Shown: positions 50,814 to 63,142, counted from the stretch's first letter. The stretch: DNA of 64,000 nt from Burhinus oedicnemus (GCA_008921705.1 VFFE01006092.1:1-64000); one strand, 5' to 3'. Notes: generated from the letters alone by a model not told the origin. Program-made: numbers and translations.

Positions 50814-51217
50814 GTGGGAGACATGGACAACCGGGTTTATTGGACTGTGTGGATTCGGTGGCCTGGCACATCAGACCCACAGGAGTATAAGGCTCTAGTG
50901 GACACTGGTGCACAGTGCACCTTAATACCATCAAGCTATAGAGGGGCAGAACCCATTTGTATTTTTGGGGGGACAGGAGGATCCCAAGAGTTGACTGTAT
51001 TGGAAGCTGAGGTGAGCTTAACTGGAAATGACTGGCAAAAGCATCCCATTGTGACTGGCCCAGAGGCTCCATGCATCCTTGGTATAGACTATCTCAGGAG
51101 AGGGTATTTCAAAGACCCAAAAGGGTACCGGTGGGCTTTTGGCATAGCTGCCTTGGAGACGGATGAAATTAATCAGCTGTCTGCTTGCCTGGTCTCTCAG
51201 AAGATCCTTCTGTTGTA
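50814..51217 (+). pseudogene. pro: ERV protease (retropepsin), N-terminal part
   Basis: In frame with the second gag segment after its TAG stop. It shows the retroviral aspartic protease active-site motif ALVDTGAQCTLIP (catalytic Asp codon at 50901-50903), a flap-like glycine-rich stretch (FGGTGG), and the second conserved block CILGIDYL. About 134 codons are open up to the assembly gap, where the sequence is lost before any reverse-transcriptase motif. The apparent open frame continuing to 51431 is an artefact of reading through Ns into CR1. There is no obvious start codon of its own, so expression in the ancestor would have been as a gag-pro fusion. Confidence 0.85.
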
Positions 51218-51237
51218 NNNNNNNNNNNNNNNNNNNN
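51218..51237. other. Assembly gap, 20 N
   Basis: Twenty undetermined bases. The left side is retroviral protease and the right side is the inside of a CR1 element, so the true missing sequence is unlikely to be just 20 bp. Frames crossing it should be ignored. Confidence 1.
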
Positions 51238-51765
51238 AGATCTATTCTAAATCTACCCTCTTCCAGTTTGAAGCCATTACCCCTCATCCTATCACTACAT
51301 GCCCTTCTAAAAAGTCCCTCTCCAGATTTCTTGTAGGCCCCTTTCAGATACTGGGAGGCTGCTCTAAGGTCTCCCTGGAGCCTTCCCTTCTCCAGGCTGA
51401 ACAACCCAACTCTCTCAGCCTGTCCTCATAGCAGAGGTGCTCTAACCCTCTGATGATCTTCGTGGCCTCCTCTGGACCCGCTCCAACAGGTCCATGTCCT
51501 TCTTATGTTGGGGGCTCTCGAGCTGGACATAGTATTCCAGGTGGGGTCTAACGAGAGACAAGTAGAGGGGCAGAGTCCCCTCCCTCGCCCTGCTGGCCAC
51601 GCTTCTTTTGATGCAGCCCAGGATGCAGTTGGCCTTCTGGGCTGTGAGCGCACATTGCCAGGTCATCTTGAGCTTCTCATGTACCAACACCCCCAAGTCC
51701 CTCTCCTCAGGGCTGCCCTTGATCCACTCTCTGCCTAGCCTATATTTGTGCATAGGATGTTGGAA
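51238..51765 (-). mobile_element. CR1 LINE fragment abutting the gap
   Basis: Minus-strand CR1, starting inside the element at the gap edge. The minus strand encodes ORF2 C-terminal pieces: [40 protein letters not shown] and LPLYLSLVRPHLEYYVQ, then a frame break. Bases 51238-51716 match 61427-61905 with a single mismatch (51650 G versus 61839 A) and no indel. Beyond 51717 the two copies differ at many positions. The 3' tail of this copy is missing in the gap. Confidence 0.93.
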
Positions 51766-51861
51766 CAGGACCAGCACAGCTGGGTACTCAGCTGTGGGGA
51801 TATAGAGACAGGAGGTCTTGGAAAGAAAGTGATGGGGTCAGCTTAATAAGCATGGGAGATT

Positions 51862-52050
51862 GTCTGAATCTCATGTTGAGCTTCTTATCTACCAACACCC
51901 TCAAGTCCCCCTCCTCAGGGCTCCTCTCAATCCACTCTCCGCCCAGCCTATATCTGTGCATGAGATTGCCTCAACCCACATGCAGGATCTTGCACTTGGC
52001 CTTACTGAACTTCATGAGGTTTACTTGGTGGTTCCTACAGTGCAAGGCTT
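51862..52050 (-). mobile_element. Second CR1 LINE fragment
   Basis: Minus-strand CR1 that restarts in a region already covered by the preceding fragment (TTGAGCTTCTTATCTACCAA, GCCCAGCCTATATCTGTGCA) and extends further 5' in the element (CTTGCACTTGGCCTTACTGA, ACTTCATGAGG). The overlap in element coordinates means it is a separate insertion or a tandem duplication and not a simple continuation. Translation is broken. Confidence 0.85.
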
Positions 52051-54177
52051 GCTGTTCAGACGGTCAGCTCCTCTAGACTGTGAGCCCAGGAGGCAGCTCT
52101 GCTGCGTTTGCAGCAGGCCATAAAGCAGTTCCGTGGCATACAGCCACCCTGATCGACCACAGACGACCTATTGAACTAGAGAGGGGGGGAAAAAAGAAGG
52201 TTCCTGCTCTTGTGGCTGCCAGTCCCCTTGGTACAGAGTTCGTATCCCCACCACTATGTGTGTAACCACACAAACGTGCCTCCACTGCTTCGCAACACGA
52301 GGCTTTAAATCCACCTACAGTGCTCAGCTCGCTGCTTCTCATGCTGGGTTAGGGAACAGAGCAGCCTGCCAGCACACAGGCTGGAGAAGTATTTCCTTTG
52401 ATTGGCTCTAAATTTACACACTGCTAAATTAAACTAAATGAGGTCTTTTGAAAGAAGATGGGACTGATTAGTTCCGTTCAAACACTCCTTCATTACTCAT
52501 CCCTCCATCAAGTCTGCTCCTACTCCTATGCAGGTTTTAAAGAATTTCCTCCCATGCATGTAGTCCTAAATATCTATCTTTCTGTCTTTGTTGTCCATCA
52601 GGATGGCACATCATATCACAGATTTTTTCCTTCCTTGAAGCAACCATCTTCTATTCCACAAAGCAGAAAATATGCTCGCAGGCGCACTCAACACCAACTC
52701 CTGCCACTAAAGGACCTCTGCCCCGCAAAAGACTTTCGGGACAAAGAGGGAGTAGAGTCCTCTCCTTCCACCCCTTTACTGTGATCTTGTCTCCCCACCC
52801 TGTTATGTTACTTCTTCTTCTTCCTGCTTGGTTTTTCCTTTAGCCAAAAAAAAGAAAATAAAAGGCAACACACCACATCACACTGGTCAGTGGTGGACAT
52901 CTAGGAAAGAGCAGCTGAGCAGGGAGCACAAACAGTAATACATCTGATGCACTTCTGCAGCTTCCAAAAAATTCTGACCCAGGGTCTTCCTGAACAGCAT
53001 CTTCTATCTTTGAGCTCAAATCCAGATCAACCGGACTTTTGTTTTTCCCACTAATTGCTTTTGGAGCAGATCTGGACTTCTGACACCCACAGCATCCCTC
53101 AGCAACAAGTTTCCCTGCTTAATTCACAACATGCATGAAAATATCACCTTGCATTTCTGACCTGGTGCTTGATATCCTCCTTTGATGTCTCCTATTTTCT
53201 AAAGGGTCACAGAACCACCTCAAGGACCCACAAGCCCTTATTAAACTACAACCAGAGTAGAAGAAAAGTTCTCCATTTTCAGAAGACAGAAAAAGTCCTG
53301 TGGCCAAAGCCTCCATCTCCCACCTGGGGCACTGCCAAGTGCAATCAGGCTACAAACAACAACCAGGTTCCTGAGCTGGAAAACCCAGAGCAGAATTCAC
53401 AGGCTCAAACTCCATTTGCTCCCAGAAGATCTACATGCCCTTCTGGCCAATGCCACAGTAAAGATCTCAATCTCAGACTGACCACAACACACAGTTTCCC
53501 CCCCATCTCAGAACAAACTGTTGCTTATTACATAGGAAACAGGTTTTTGGGTGGGTTTTTTTCAGTTATAAAACAAGCAGCAAAACTGGGATAATGAAAA
53601 ATAGATATATCCCTAAAACGTTACCTGCAAGCCTGGAAATAAAAAGAGAAAAGAAGAAAAAAATTCAACAAAGCAGCCGCTGAAAGAAAACACACACTCC
53701 CATAAAAATAGAGCTCACGTGTACCAAGGCGGCTGGTAGCAAATGACAGCACAGCCTCTTTAAAGCCTACAACCTCATGCCTGCCTGGAAGATGACATCT
53801 GCACAACAATTAGCAGTTTGCTTAGGTCCCAGGTAGGCAGGAGGAGGTAACATATGAAACACGGGGGTTTGAAGCTCCTGGAGAGAAGCCTGCACAGGCT
53901 GACATCTCATTACAAGACAGACGTATGCAGAAGGCATGAGAGGACTTCCAAACTGAATGTTATGTGGAAACAACACATTTTTAGAAACAACCCTTGCAGC
54001 TTGCAAAGCAGAAAAGGTGGCAACCATGACCCCACCTGCATGGGGAGCATTTGCTCCAACTTAAGGACATCATTTTGGGATCCAGCAGCAGCCATGTACA
54101 GCTGCAGCCGTCAGCACCAGAACCACGACAGAAGGACCACAAACTCCCCTGTGCAGAGTGGGGTGGGTTTTGTTTGG

Positions 54178-54198
54178 TTTTTTTTTTTTTTTTTTTTT
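54178..54198 (+). repeat. T21 homopolymer
   Basis: Twenty-one consecutive T bases. As a minus-strand A tail it could mark a retrocopy lying at higher coordinates, but the sequence at 54200-54430 matches nothing I recognise and no flanking duplication was seen. Confidence 0.9.
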
Positions 54199-57100
54199 CA
54201 ATAATCCTCTTTTGTCAAAGAAAATCGGGTACTAGAGAAAAAGCAAAGGGTCAGACTCAAAGAAGCCTCCATTCCTGGCAGCAGTCCTCCCATCAATGCA
54301 ACTAATGTTCTCGACTTCGCAGTGCTGCGAGGTTCTGCTCCATGGCTCCAGAAAAACCCCATCTGCACCAGCAGCCGCAGAAAAAATAGCATTACCATTA
54401 TGTTCTCTATTAGCAGGGACATTTTTACTGATTTTACTAGCTGCGCATCAGTAAGTGCGGCACAGCCATAGGTGACAGTTCAAAGCAAGTCAGTACAAGG
54501 AACATATTTCATTAATGCCTTCGGCTACTGGGAATGCACCACTCTTTCATGTCCTAACTCAAAGCGCACACTGCTTATACTGTGCCACTCCACTAAATCC
54601 AGCTGAAGCCTCATCTGAATTCTGATCCGCTGCTCCAGGAGAGCACACAGACATCCCGGAGAGTTCCCCAGCCCCCTTGCCAGGCTCTGGTTTTACGGCC
54701 AACTGGAAGCCATAACAATAAGTTAATCCTTGTTCTCATCTAGAGATCGAGGGCGCAGGATAGGAATTGTAAGTCTTGCAAAATTGTCTGCAAATTTACT
54801 AGTTCAGGCCGGGTGTCTGTCCGGCCACCCTTTGTCAAGATCACCGGCAGTAACAAAATCACCACCAGTACATTGTGTGTCTATAAGCACAAATAACTCA
54901 CAGAGCTCCCCTCACTGAGGGTAGGGCAGCACTGGAGAACAATCAAATGATGAAAGACGTCAAGGAACATAGCCCAAGCACCCTTCAGCTGAACCAGTGA
55001 CATGAAGACCTTTGAGCACTTAGAGCCTCTTAGGCTGAAGCCAAAGTCTGATGGACAATAACAGTTAAAGAAACTGTTTTAAAGACAAATGTGTAAATTG
55101 GGATGTCTGACTGAAGACATGCACTCGGGACACATGCTACAATCAGTATCAAGTCAAGATCCCCGTTCAAACACTGTCATTTTAATGACGCTGGCATCTA
55201 CGGCCAAGACCAGCATGATGTGCTAAGTAATGTGCAATGCAACAGAGAAAGAGAAGGAAATTTAGCTGACCTGACCTGAAATTTTCTTCCTCTGAGCAAT
55301 AGTATCCCCAGATCCATAATGAGCACCCATTTTTGCTGACTTGCTACTGAAGAGCAGAGCAGTGTCAGTCAGACGCCTTGGGAACGTCCTGTGGCTTGCA
55401 GTCCCTCCTCCTCTGATGACTGTGCAGCTACATCGACAGAAGAAAGAGTTTTCATCTGAAATTCAGCCTGTGCTGAAGAGAGGAAACAGCTGGTGGACAA
55501 ACAGAGGCTGCAGGACACTCTGCCCTTCCCTGTTCATTACAGTCAGGTTTGCACAACCCTCTGCTTCCAAACAGATGAGCAGGACCAATCTGCAAATACA
55601 ATCATCCTCTCTTCTTCCCAGAGGCACAGGGACACAAAGGCTCCTGTTAAGTACAAACCAAGCTAAGACAAGCCAGCCTGGAAACAGTCATGTTTTGGTG
55701 CACACAGGCCCAGATGACCATGTGTCTGCTCAGCAGGTCTCAAACCTGAAGACCTGCCTCAGCTCTCCCTGCCTTGACAGTACCTGGACATTGCACCATG
55801 GCTTCTGGCTTAGAAGCACAGGACTTTTTGGACTTCCTCTGGAAATTGGAGCCATGAGAAGACAACTTGCCCATATTAAAAACCCAATGGCTCTCATAAA
55901 AGAGAGCACTGGTCCTGTCCTTCCAAACATGTTTACCTGGAGCTGGTTTACCCGCAGCACGTTTTAATGTGGAGGATCCAGCAGGAAGATGCAAGCCAAC
56001 AGCAAGATGCTGCAAGAACCACAACGAGCTACCAAACCTTGCACAATGTGAGCATTCCGTACTGCCTTCACTAAGAACAGGACTTGTGAGTCTCTGATGC
56101 TACTTCTCCCTCCTTAAAAGCAATCTTCATCTTCTTTTCATTCTTTTTCTTCCCCAAGATGAGGCCTAGCAATTAATCGCACTTGCCCTAGGTGCAGTGC
56201 CCAGGCAAGCTGCTGCAGCTCTGCACAGCTGATCAACAGGCACCTGGGAAGCATCAGGGACCTCCTGCTCTGTGTGTCTCTCTGAGTTCCCTCCTACCAC
56301 AAACAGGTCCCGATCAGCAACATTTCCAAAAGGAGGCAGGAGTGAATTTTCCTTTTCATTAAAGCCAATATTAAAACTACAAAGATCCTGGAAGAGACCT
56401 GAATACACTGACTGATCAAAGAACTGGATCCAACTAAAAATTAATAATAAAACCAGAATAAAATAATGAACCTATCTATCGCCTTATGCAAAGCAGAAGA
56501 GCCCTGAACAGCAAACCCAAACATAATGAGGAGCTCCCTACAGGGACCCATGTGATGCTCCTGATGGGGCCCCAGTTTGTTCGTCCTCAATTCTCCCAGG
56601 ACAAACCAGGCAGGAAGAGATTTCTCTGGGTACAGACCCACCACACTGGGCTGGCACAGGCTCCATGCCGTTTTGTTCGTGATCTGATGTTGCACCCGCT
56701 TCTGCCATGCTTGGGATGCTCTCAGCAGCTCTGCTCCTCCAGGCTTCCTGCCATTGGGAAAGCACACTCATGCCTCCAGAGAGTATCCCCAGCTCCCCAC
56801 AGGAGCCCACTGCACTGAGTGCCCCCAACCCCTGCCAGAGGGTCTCAGCTGGGCACAAAGGCCCACATGCACAGGTGAAAGACAGGACAGTGAGCACCAC
56901 TTGTTTGCAAACACCCTCACACTACCAAGACTTCAGTGGATGGGGTGCAACTACAATACAGACCGTCCTGTTGATGAAATTGCTTAAAAACAGTTTATTC
57001 TTCTTGCTTGCTCCTCATCATTTACTCCTACCCAGACTCTGCTCTGGCGTGTTAAAAACACTCCTACACAAGGGAAAAGCTGTGGGAACACCTTCCCGTA

Positions 57101-59404
57101 TTTGGCCACCTACAGAGAACCCACACAGCAAGGAGGCCACGCTTTTAGGTTTACAGGAATAAATCATGGCTTGAGCTCTGCTGGTTAGGCACAGCCTGCC
57201 CCCATGCAGCAGGTCCTGCTCTGACCTGCAGCAGAAGCACCAGTCTGAATTGGGACCAGTGCACGGGGAGAAATTTTGACACAGGGCAGTGGAGATGGGG
57301 AGGGAGGAGAAGGATAACTGTGGCAAAAACACGTGCTTACAGAGCCTGGCATCTACTGTGCAATCATGCAACTTTTATAACTGCCACTAAGAAATAATAA
57401 CAACAAATATTAATAATGCCTACAGGCTACCTGCTTAGCCATCAGCTAACAGCAGCCCCTCTAAAGGCAGCTCAGCTACAATACCACCTACCTTTAGTCT
57501 TTCCTACAAGTGCTGCCAGGTGCGAACACAAGTGAGAGCAGAGCTCAGATGTCTCCAGCAACAGGAGATGGCACAGCAGCGCCCAGGTACGGAGAGGGCA
57601 GCTCCTACCACCCAGTGGCTTTGCTGCCTCTGGCCGCAGCTCCGCACAGAGGCAGAGAAGTGGGTTGTTGCGGGTCATTTACAGATAAAGCCAGCATCGC
57701 CCCTTCTACCTGATCACAGCAACTCCAACCCTGTTGTTTATGCAAATAACTTTGCGCAGTTTAACATTAAACATCATTTAGTCTATCAATTAAATTTACT
57801 TAATGAATTCCTTCAGAAACCGGTGTTCACAGAAAACACTACTCTCCAGAGGGCAAGAGCACAGCTTTACACTTTGGCAGTTTGAAGTCTGAACAAGGCT
57901 GCCATCATCCTCTCCGCCCGCTTGTTAGCAGCGATGGCAGAGGGGGCCACTCTCCACCATGGCTCAGCAAGCGTCCCGATGCCAGGGGCTGCAGCCGGCA
58001 TGTCTCTGGTGTTCCTCGAACCCTCCATGTCAGAGAGCCCCAGGTCCAGTATGGGGGTATCTTCTGCTTCACTCAGGATGAAGCATACAAAACCAGAGTG
58101 TGCCTCAGAGATCAGAGGACTGAATTTAACACTTGTTATTTATAAATAATGAATCCATCTGAATTTGACAGCTGCTCTCGCAGGGCTCTGCAACTGTCTG
58201 CACAGGCACATGACACCCTTGCCCTGCAGAGCTTCAGAGCTAGCAAGCACATTCAAGTCTGTACAAGTGCAGGGGCTTATTTGCACCAATTCAGGACTTG
58301 CCTGGAGATAAGAGATGCGCAGGGACCTTCAGGACAAACGTCTTTCTGAAAGCTGCCACGTCGCCTGACCTCAACCACATGAAAACAGCTCTTCCCTTCC
58401 TCAATTGCCTTCCCCATCGCCCCAAGCCTCAGCTGAAAACACCTCTCCTCCTGCCCATACCTGTTCCTTGCCACAATTTCCCATTCCCAGCACATAAACA
58501 TGAGTGATATTTTCCCCCTACATGTATCTGTCGTTTCCATCAGCCCCTATTTGCAAGGCGATGCCTTGACTCAGACTAACCTGGGAGTCTGCCAGCATTC
58601 AGCATATTTTTTTTACCCCCTCTGACTTCCCAGGCTTGGAGAACCTAAAAGCAAAGAGTGTGCACACCACACTAGCCAGGGCATGGGGCACCCTTATGTC
58701 CCACTACAGTTGAGCCTACAAAGAGCCAAAGATTTAATTGGCATACTCCCAGCTTCTCTGGAAAGAGCTTTTTGTATTGCTGGCTCTGGCTCAGTCTGGA
58801 GGTTTCCCATCGGGATCGCCATCTCTCCCAGGTCGAGGGCACCTGCTGCCACAGCCCTGCAGAGCATCCGACACAGAGGTGCCACGACAACAGGTAAGCA
58901 AAGGGCTTCTCCAACAGCCCTATTGATCTGCCAGAAACAGTGAGCTGAGAAGTTTATGAAAAATGGATTTCTTCAACTCTCTACAGTGAGAGAGGCAGCT
59001 GTGACAGCTCTTACTCAGCGTGACAACCCCCTGGTTCAGGTCACAGCAGGGAGCAGCATGGCACATGGCCAGCAAACATGTAGCTTGCCCACTGCGTGCT
59101 CTGGCTATGCAGCCAGGATTAATGTGGTATCTCAACCTGTGGGATTAATTGCACAGGATGTCTGGCAGGATGCTCAGCTGAGGGCCTCCCTTGCAAGCAA
59201 ACCAGCCTCCCCCATGCTTCCAGTTTTGTGGCAAGTTCCCAGCCACTGGGATCCACCTTGTGGGCCAAACCCACGCAAGAGCTGCCAGATCTGCCACTGG
59301 CACCAAAACCCAGAATAAAGCCCCTACAAAACAATCTCAAATCCTCCCCTGAACAGATATAAGGAGCTCTCTGGGGAGGAACATAACCTACACCCAAGCA
59401 GGTT

Positions 59405-59500
59405 CCCTTGAGACTGCTCCTGGCTTTGCCCCAACTCTCTGCGTGAAGCCGGGCAAGTCATTCCCCATGCTGGGACTCAGTTGCTCCACTCCTAACACAG
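59405..59500 (+). repeat. Probable ancient MIR-like SINE fragment
   Basis: CTCTGCGTGAAGCCGGGCAA then GTCATTCCCCATGCTGGGAC then TCAGTTGCTCCACTCC follows the MIR block 'tgtgaccttgggcaagtcacttaacctctctgggcctcagtttcctcatc'. Order and spacing agree over about 60 bases with clear divergence. Confidence 0.6.
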
Positions 59501-61212
59501 CCGCAACAGTTATAAACAAGTGAATCATGGGGCGCGGGGCTCCTTCCACTGAAGTCTGCAGTAATATCTTCAAGTGCTTGGATGAAAAGCATTATTCAAG
59601 CTTGCTTATTTTCTTCTTTTAAAGTGGTCTCACAGGATGCCATTCATAAGCAATTAAAAAAGCTCTGGGACAGTAACAAGTATGAAGAGAGAATGGAGAG
59701 ATTACCAGCACAATCATCCAGAAGTGACTCTCACCATGATTTCCATTCTTCTACCCAGGCATTTCCCACCAAGATTAAAAAGCCAGTCTCGCTCCCCAAG
59801 CACAAGAGCCTCCCCAGTCCAAAACCAAAGCAGAACAGCCAGCCAGCAGCAGGCAGCATTCGTTCAGCAGGTTTTTTTCCCAAAGAAATTCAAAATAGCA
59901 GAGCTGCAAGGGCTGCAAATGAAGAAGCAGATGCAGACAGGGGAAGCTGAAAAAGAACATAATTCCTTCCCTCTCTTGTTCTTCATCATCTGCCACCTCT
60001 ACTTTGGGGAATGTTTTTTTGCCTTTCTGCTGGTCAGATGGTTACAGACTGACATGTGCTTATACTGCACCTAGGATCAAGATGCTCCAGTCTTCACTGG
60101 TCCTCGGGCACTGTTTTAAGCTTAATAAAAATCTGGGAAGAAGCAAGGAAACCACCTGCACACAAAGCACCATCAAATGCAAGGAGTCCACAGCTGAAAA
60201 ATTCTCTCTTGTCAGATGGAGCTATTTTAGATACTACTTGTAGCAACGTATGGAAAAAACAGTTCAAAATGTGACAGTGCAGCATGCTTTTTATTAAACA
60301 ATCTCTCAGGCACTAAAGAATCACTCTGGCCAAGCACAGGCACTGGACATTGCATGTCTGTTTCCTCAGTGGTCGACACAGGCACGAGTCCTCCAGCAGA
60401 AGAGAAGGTTTCACAGGCCGCTCTGGAGGCTTGACTGCCATTATTCGATGGCCCAAATCACCCACACGGGCTGTGGACTTCCTGCTGTCGTCCTGCCTTT
60501 TGCCTCATCAGCCTCTGCTAAGCAGAGCTTTGATCCCCCAAGTGACTCCCAGTTCAGAGACCTTCTTTCCTTTTGCTGCCTAGACATGAAGGATGCTGAG
60601 CTAGAGTTCCTGAGCATCTCTGCTTCAGACGGGCAGACTTTGATGTTGCACAGAGCGTCCGTCTCTGTGATTCATCTGGTCTCTTCAAACAGCAGCAGAG
60701 CCACAGCTTGTGATCTGTGCAAAAGAGCATTTCCCTTGGGGAAGAAAAGTCATGCTGGTGCTCATCTCCACCTTGTCATGGCAGACAGAACAGGCTATAC
60801 TGGTGCTTCAAAGAGATCCTCAATCTTAAATCCTTACGACACAGTGACAAATCAGGGAACCTGCCTCTCTACATCTCACAAATCCCGGCAGAGGTTATGA
60901 AACAGCGTTTCTGCAAATGCCTTCGCCACCACAGGACCCTGCGCGTGCTGTCAGTCGTGCCAGTCACCACACTCAAGGGCTGCAAGGTCCACATGGCTCC
61001 TCTCTGCAGGGAAGGCTCGAGCAACCACGTCACTACAGACATTTGAACTGCAAGTCTGGGCCTTATAGGTGTGCACAATGAAGGGTCATGGAGAGAGACT
61101 CAAAGAAGCAGTAAATGTTCCAAGCAGTAGGACTGCTCCCAGCCCACAGGTCCCTCCTGAGCTCCATGGCCATGCTCACTGCTCTTCAGAGCCATGTGAC
61201 TCAAGCAGGAGC

Positions 61213-61950
61213 AGTAGAATCATAGAATGGTTTGGGTTGGAAGGGACCTTAAAGATCATCTAGTTCCAACCTCCTTGCCATGGGCAAGGGCACCTCCCAC
61301 TAGACCTGGTTGCTCAAAGCCCCGTCCAACCTGGCCTTGAAGACTTCCAGGGATGGGGCAGCCACAGCTTCCCAGGGCAACCTGGGCCAGTGCATCACTA
61401 CCCTCAGAGTGAAAAATTTCTTCCTGAGATCTATTCTAAATCTACCCTCTTCCAGTTTGAAGCCATTACCCCTCATCCTATCACTACATGCCCTTCTAAA
61501 AAGTCCCTCTCCAGATTTCTTGTAGGCCCCTTTCAGATACTGGGAGGCTGCTCTAAGGTCTCCCTGGAGCCTTCCCTTCTCCAGGCTGAACAACCCAACT
61601 CTCTCAGCCTGTCCTCATAGCAGAGGTGCTCTAACCCTCTGATGATCTTCGTGGCCTCCTCTGGACCCGCTCCAACAGGTCCATGTCCTTCTTATGTTGG
61701 GGGCTCTCGAGCTGGACATAGTATTCCAGGTGGGGTCTAACGAGAGACAAGTAGAGGGGCAGAGTCCCCTCCCTCGCCCTGCTGGCCACGCTTCTTTTGA
61801 TGCAGCCCAGGATGCAGTTGGCCTTCTGGGCTGTGAGCACACATTGCCAGGTCATCTTGAGCTTCTCATGTACCAACACCCCCAAGTCCCTCTCCTCAGG
61901 GCTGCTCTCCATCCATTCTCCACCCAGCCTGGATTTGTGCATGTACCTTA
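61213..61950 (-). mobile_element. CR1 LINE with 3' terminus, 5'-truncated
   Basis: Minus-strand CR1 of about 0.74 kb. On the plus strand the 3' terminus reads AGAATCATAGAATGGTTTGG followed by TTGGAAGGGACCTTAAAGAT, the standard CR1 end in reverse complement. The minus strand carries ORF2 C-terminal pieces [40 protein letters not shown] and, in another frame, FSLEKGRLQGDLRAASQYLK. So one frameshift separates the blocks. It lacks the RT catalytic core. Bases 61427-61905 are almost identical to 51238-51716 beside the gap. Confidence 0.94.
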
Positions 61951-62116
61951 GCTCTATCCCACTGTTCCTCAGCCACAGCAAAGGCAGGCTCCAGCAGCCC
62001 AAAATCTAGACTGAGGAAGGAGGAAAACAGAGATGCGGCCAGAATTGAGTGGTTTTCCTCTGTGATTTTCTCTTCCAAGGGACAACTGTGTGCATAACCT
62101 CAGCGCCCTTCAGTCC

Positions 62117-62130
62117 AAAAAAAAAAAAAA
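62117..62130 (+). repeat. A14 homopolymer
   Basis: Fourteen A bases about 170 bp right of the CR1 at 61.2-61.95 kb. CR1 elements end in short octamer repeats and not poly(A), so it is probably not part of that element. Confidence 0.85.
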
Positions 62131-63128
62131 GACCCACCGTTTCTCGTCTTGAGCTTGGACTAACAGCAGAAGACGCAGCCACTTAAAAGGAACATCCTTT
62201 TGTTAGAGAATACTCTATAAAGAGCTATTTCGTAGACTGGCATATCTCAGTAGCCCAGCAGCACCAGTCCAGGAAGGGTCCTTTCTTTGTCAGTCCTGGC
62301 TGTCACTGCACCTGCTGCCTCTGCAAATACCACACAATGCACCCAAGCAATGAGAAGCTGCCACCAAAGGATACAGTGATTTTCACTCTCCATTTCTTGG
62401 CTTTTGCTGTACAGCCACTCACAAAGCCAAAGAGGGCTCTCAAAATCTCCCTGCCTGCTGTAAGCGCTAAAAGCAGGCTGTTAGCCACTCATACTATTTA
62501 AGCTCTGATGAAAGATGCCCCTGCAGCACCTTTCTCTCTGCTCAGAGAGCAGAACATCCTGAGCAGCTTCCTCTACACCCTGGTGGTGCCACAGCCTCAT
62601 CCTGCTGCATCAGGTAGGGAGATGGCAAGTCCATCACAGGAGTGCCAGGCCCCATTTCTACAGCAGGGGGTTCTCCCATGAAGACCACAGACTTCAGCTG
62701 TCCCCTCCTGCAAGCAGATTTTATCACATGATGGACAGTCTATTCTGCAGAGCTTCTACATCAGCTGCCATGTAAATAAAGGTGTCACGCAAATCAAGGC
62801 TGACACTGAAACAGCCTCCACAGTGACTTCCAGTGACCGCAGATGTCACATGTCAAGGTAAGTTTTGGCACTGACCCCGATCCAGGGAGTGAGACATCTC
62901 AGTGCACCCAGAACCAGGCAGGGATGGTTACCCACATGTAGAAGAGTTTGCAGCATCAGGGTCAGGCTACATATTTTTTCTGAGGCAAGGACCCTGTCAT
63001 TTATGCATTAAATAGCACATTTATTCTGTTAGTCAGGAAGAAATAATAATTACAGTGGCCTCCAGTCTCCAGCTCTTTCAGTCTGTACTTAAAGAGCAAA
63101 AAAGGACCAAAGCAAACAGTGCTTCCGC

Positions 63129-63142
63129 AAAAAAAAAAAAAA
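63129..63142 (+). repeat. A14 homopolymer
   Basis: Fourteen A bases in unique intronic sequence. No retrocopy body was recognised on its left side. Confidence 0.85.

Larger units (their letters stand above)
48307..51217 (+). mobile_element. Degraded endogenous retrovirus, 5' part (LTR-PBS-gag-pro), truncated at the assembly gap
   Basis: An old proviral copy in SIL1 intron 1, antisense to the host gene. In order it has a 5' LTR (48307-48667), an 8-nt spacer, a Lys-type primer binding site (48676-48693), a roughly 400-bp leader, a broken gag (49108-50792), and the N-terminal part of a retroviral aspartic protease (50814-51217). The sequence then enters 20 Ns. To the right of the gap there is CR1 and no pol, env or 3' LTR. 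The LTR start TGTCCTGGTT and the gag/protease arrangement resemble the common avian ERVL-like group, though the primer-site type is also seen in betaretroviruses. Class assignment is therefore tentative. Stops and a frameshift in gag make this copy defective. Confidence 0.9.

Noticed and set aside
50814..51431. 205-codon frame spanning the gap
   Set aside because: It reads through Ns from retroviral protease into the non-coding strand of CR1. The part after 51217 is not protein.
48290..52350. CRISPR array, operon or phage-type system
   Set aside because: The repeats here are retroviral and LINE sequences in a vertebrate intron. The 30-bp gag repeat is tandem without spacers and is coding.
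54178..54430. Processed pseudogene ending in poly(A) (T21 on plus)
   Set aside because: The adjacent sequence is not recognisable as any mRNA and no target-site duplication was seen.
55341..55967. 208-codon open frame on the plus strand
   Set aside because: No recognisable domain, no splice or start context, mixed composition and a contradictory open frame on the other strand. Consistent with chance in intron 1.
61300..61593. 97-codon CR1-derived frame, and its twin at 51018-51404, as host genes
   Set aside because: These are CR1 ORF2 tail translations (FSLEKGRLQGDL), not host genes.
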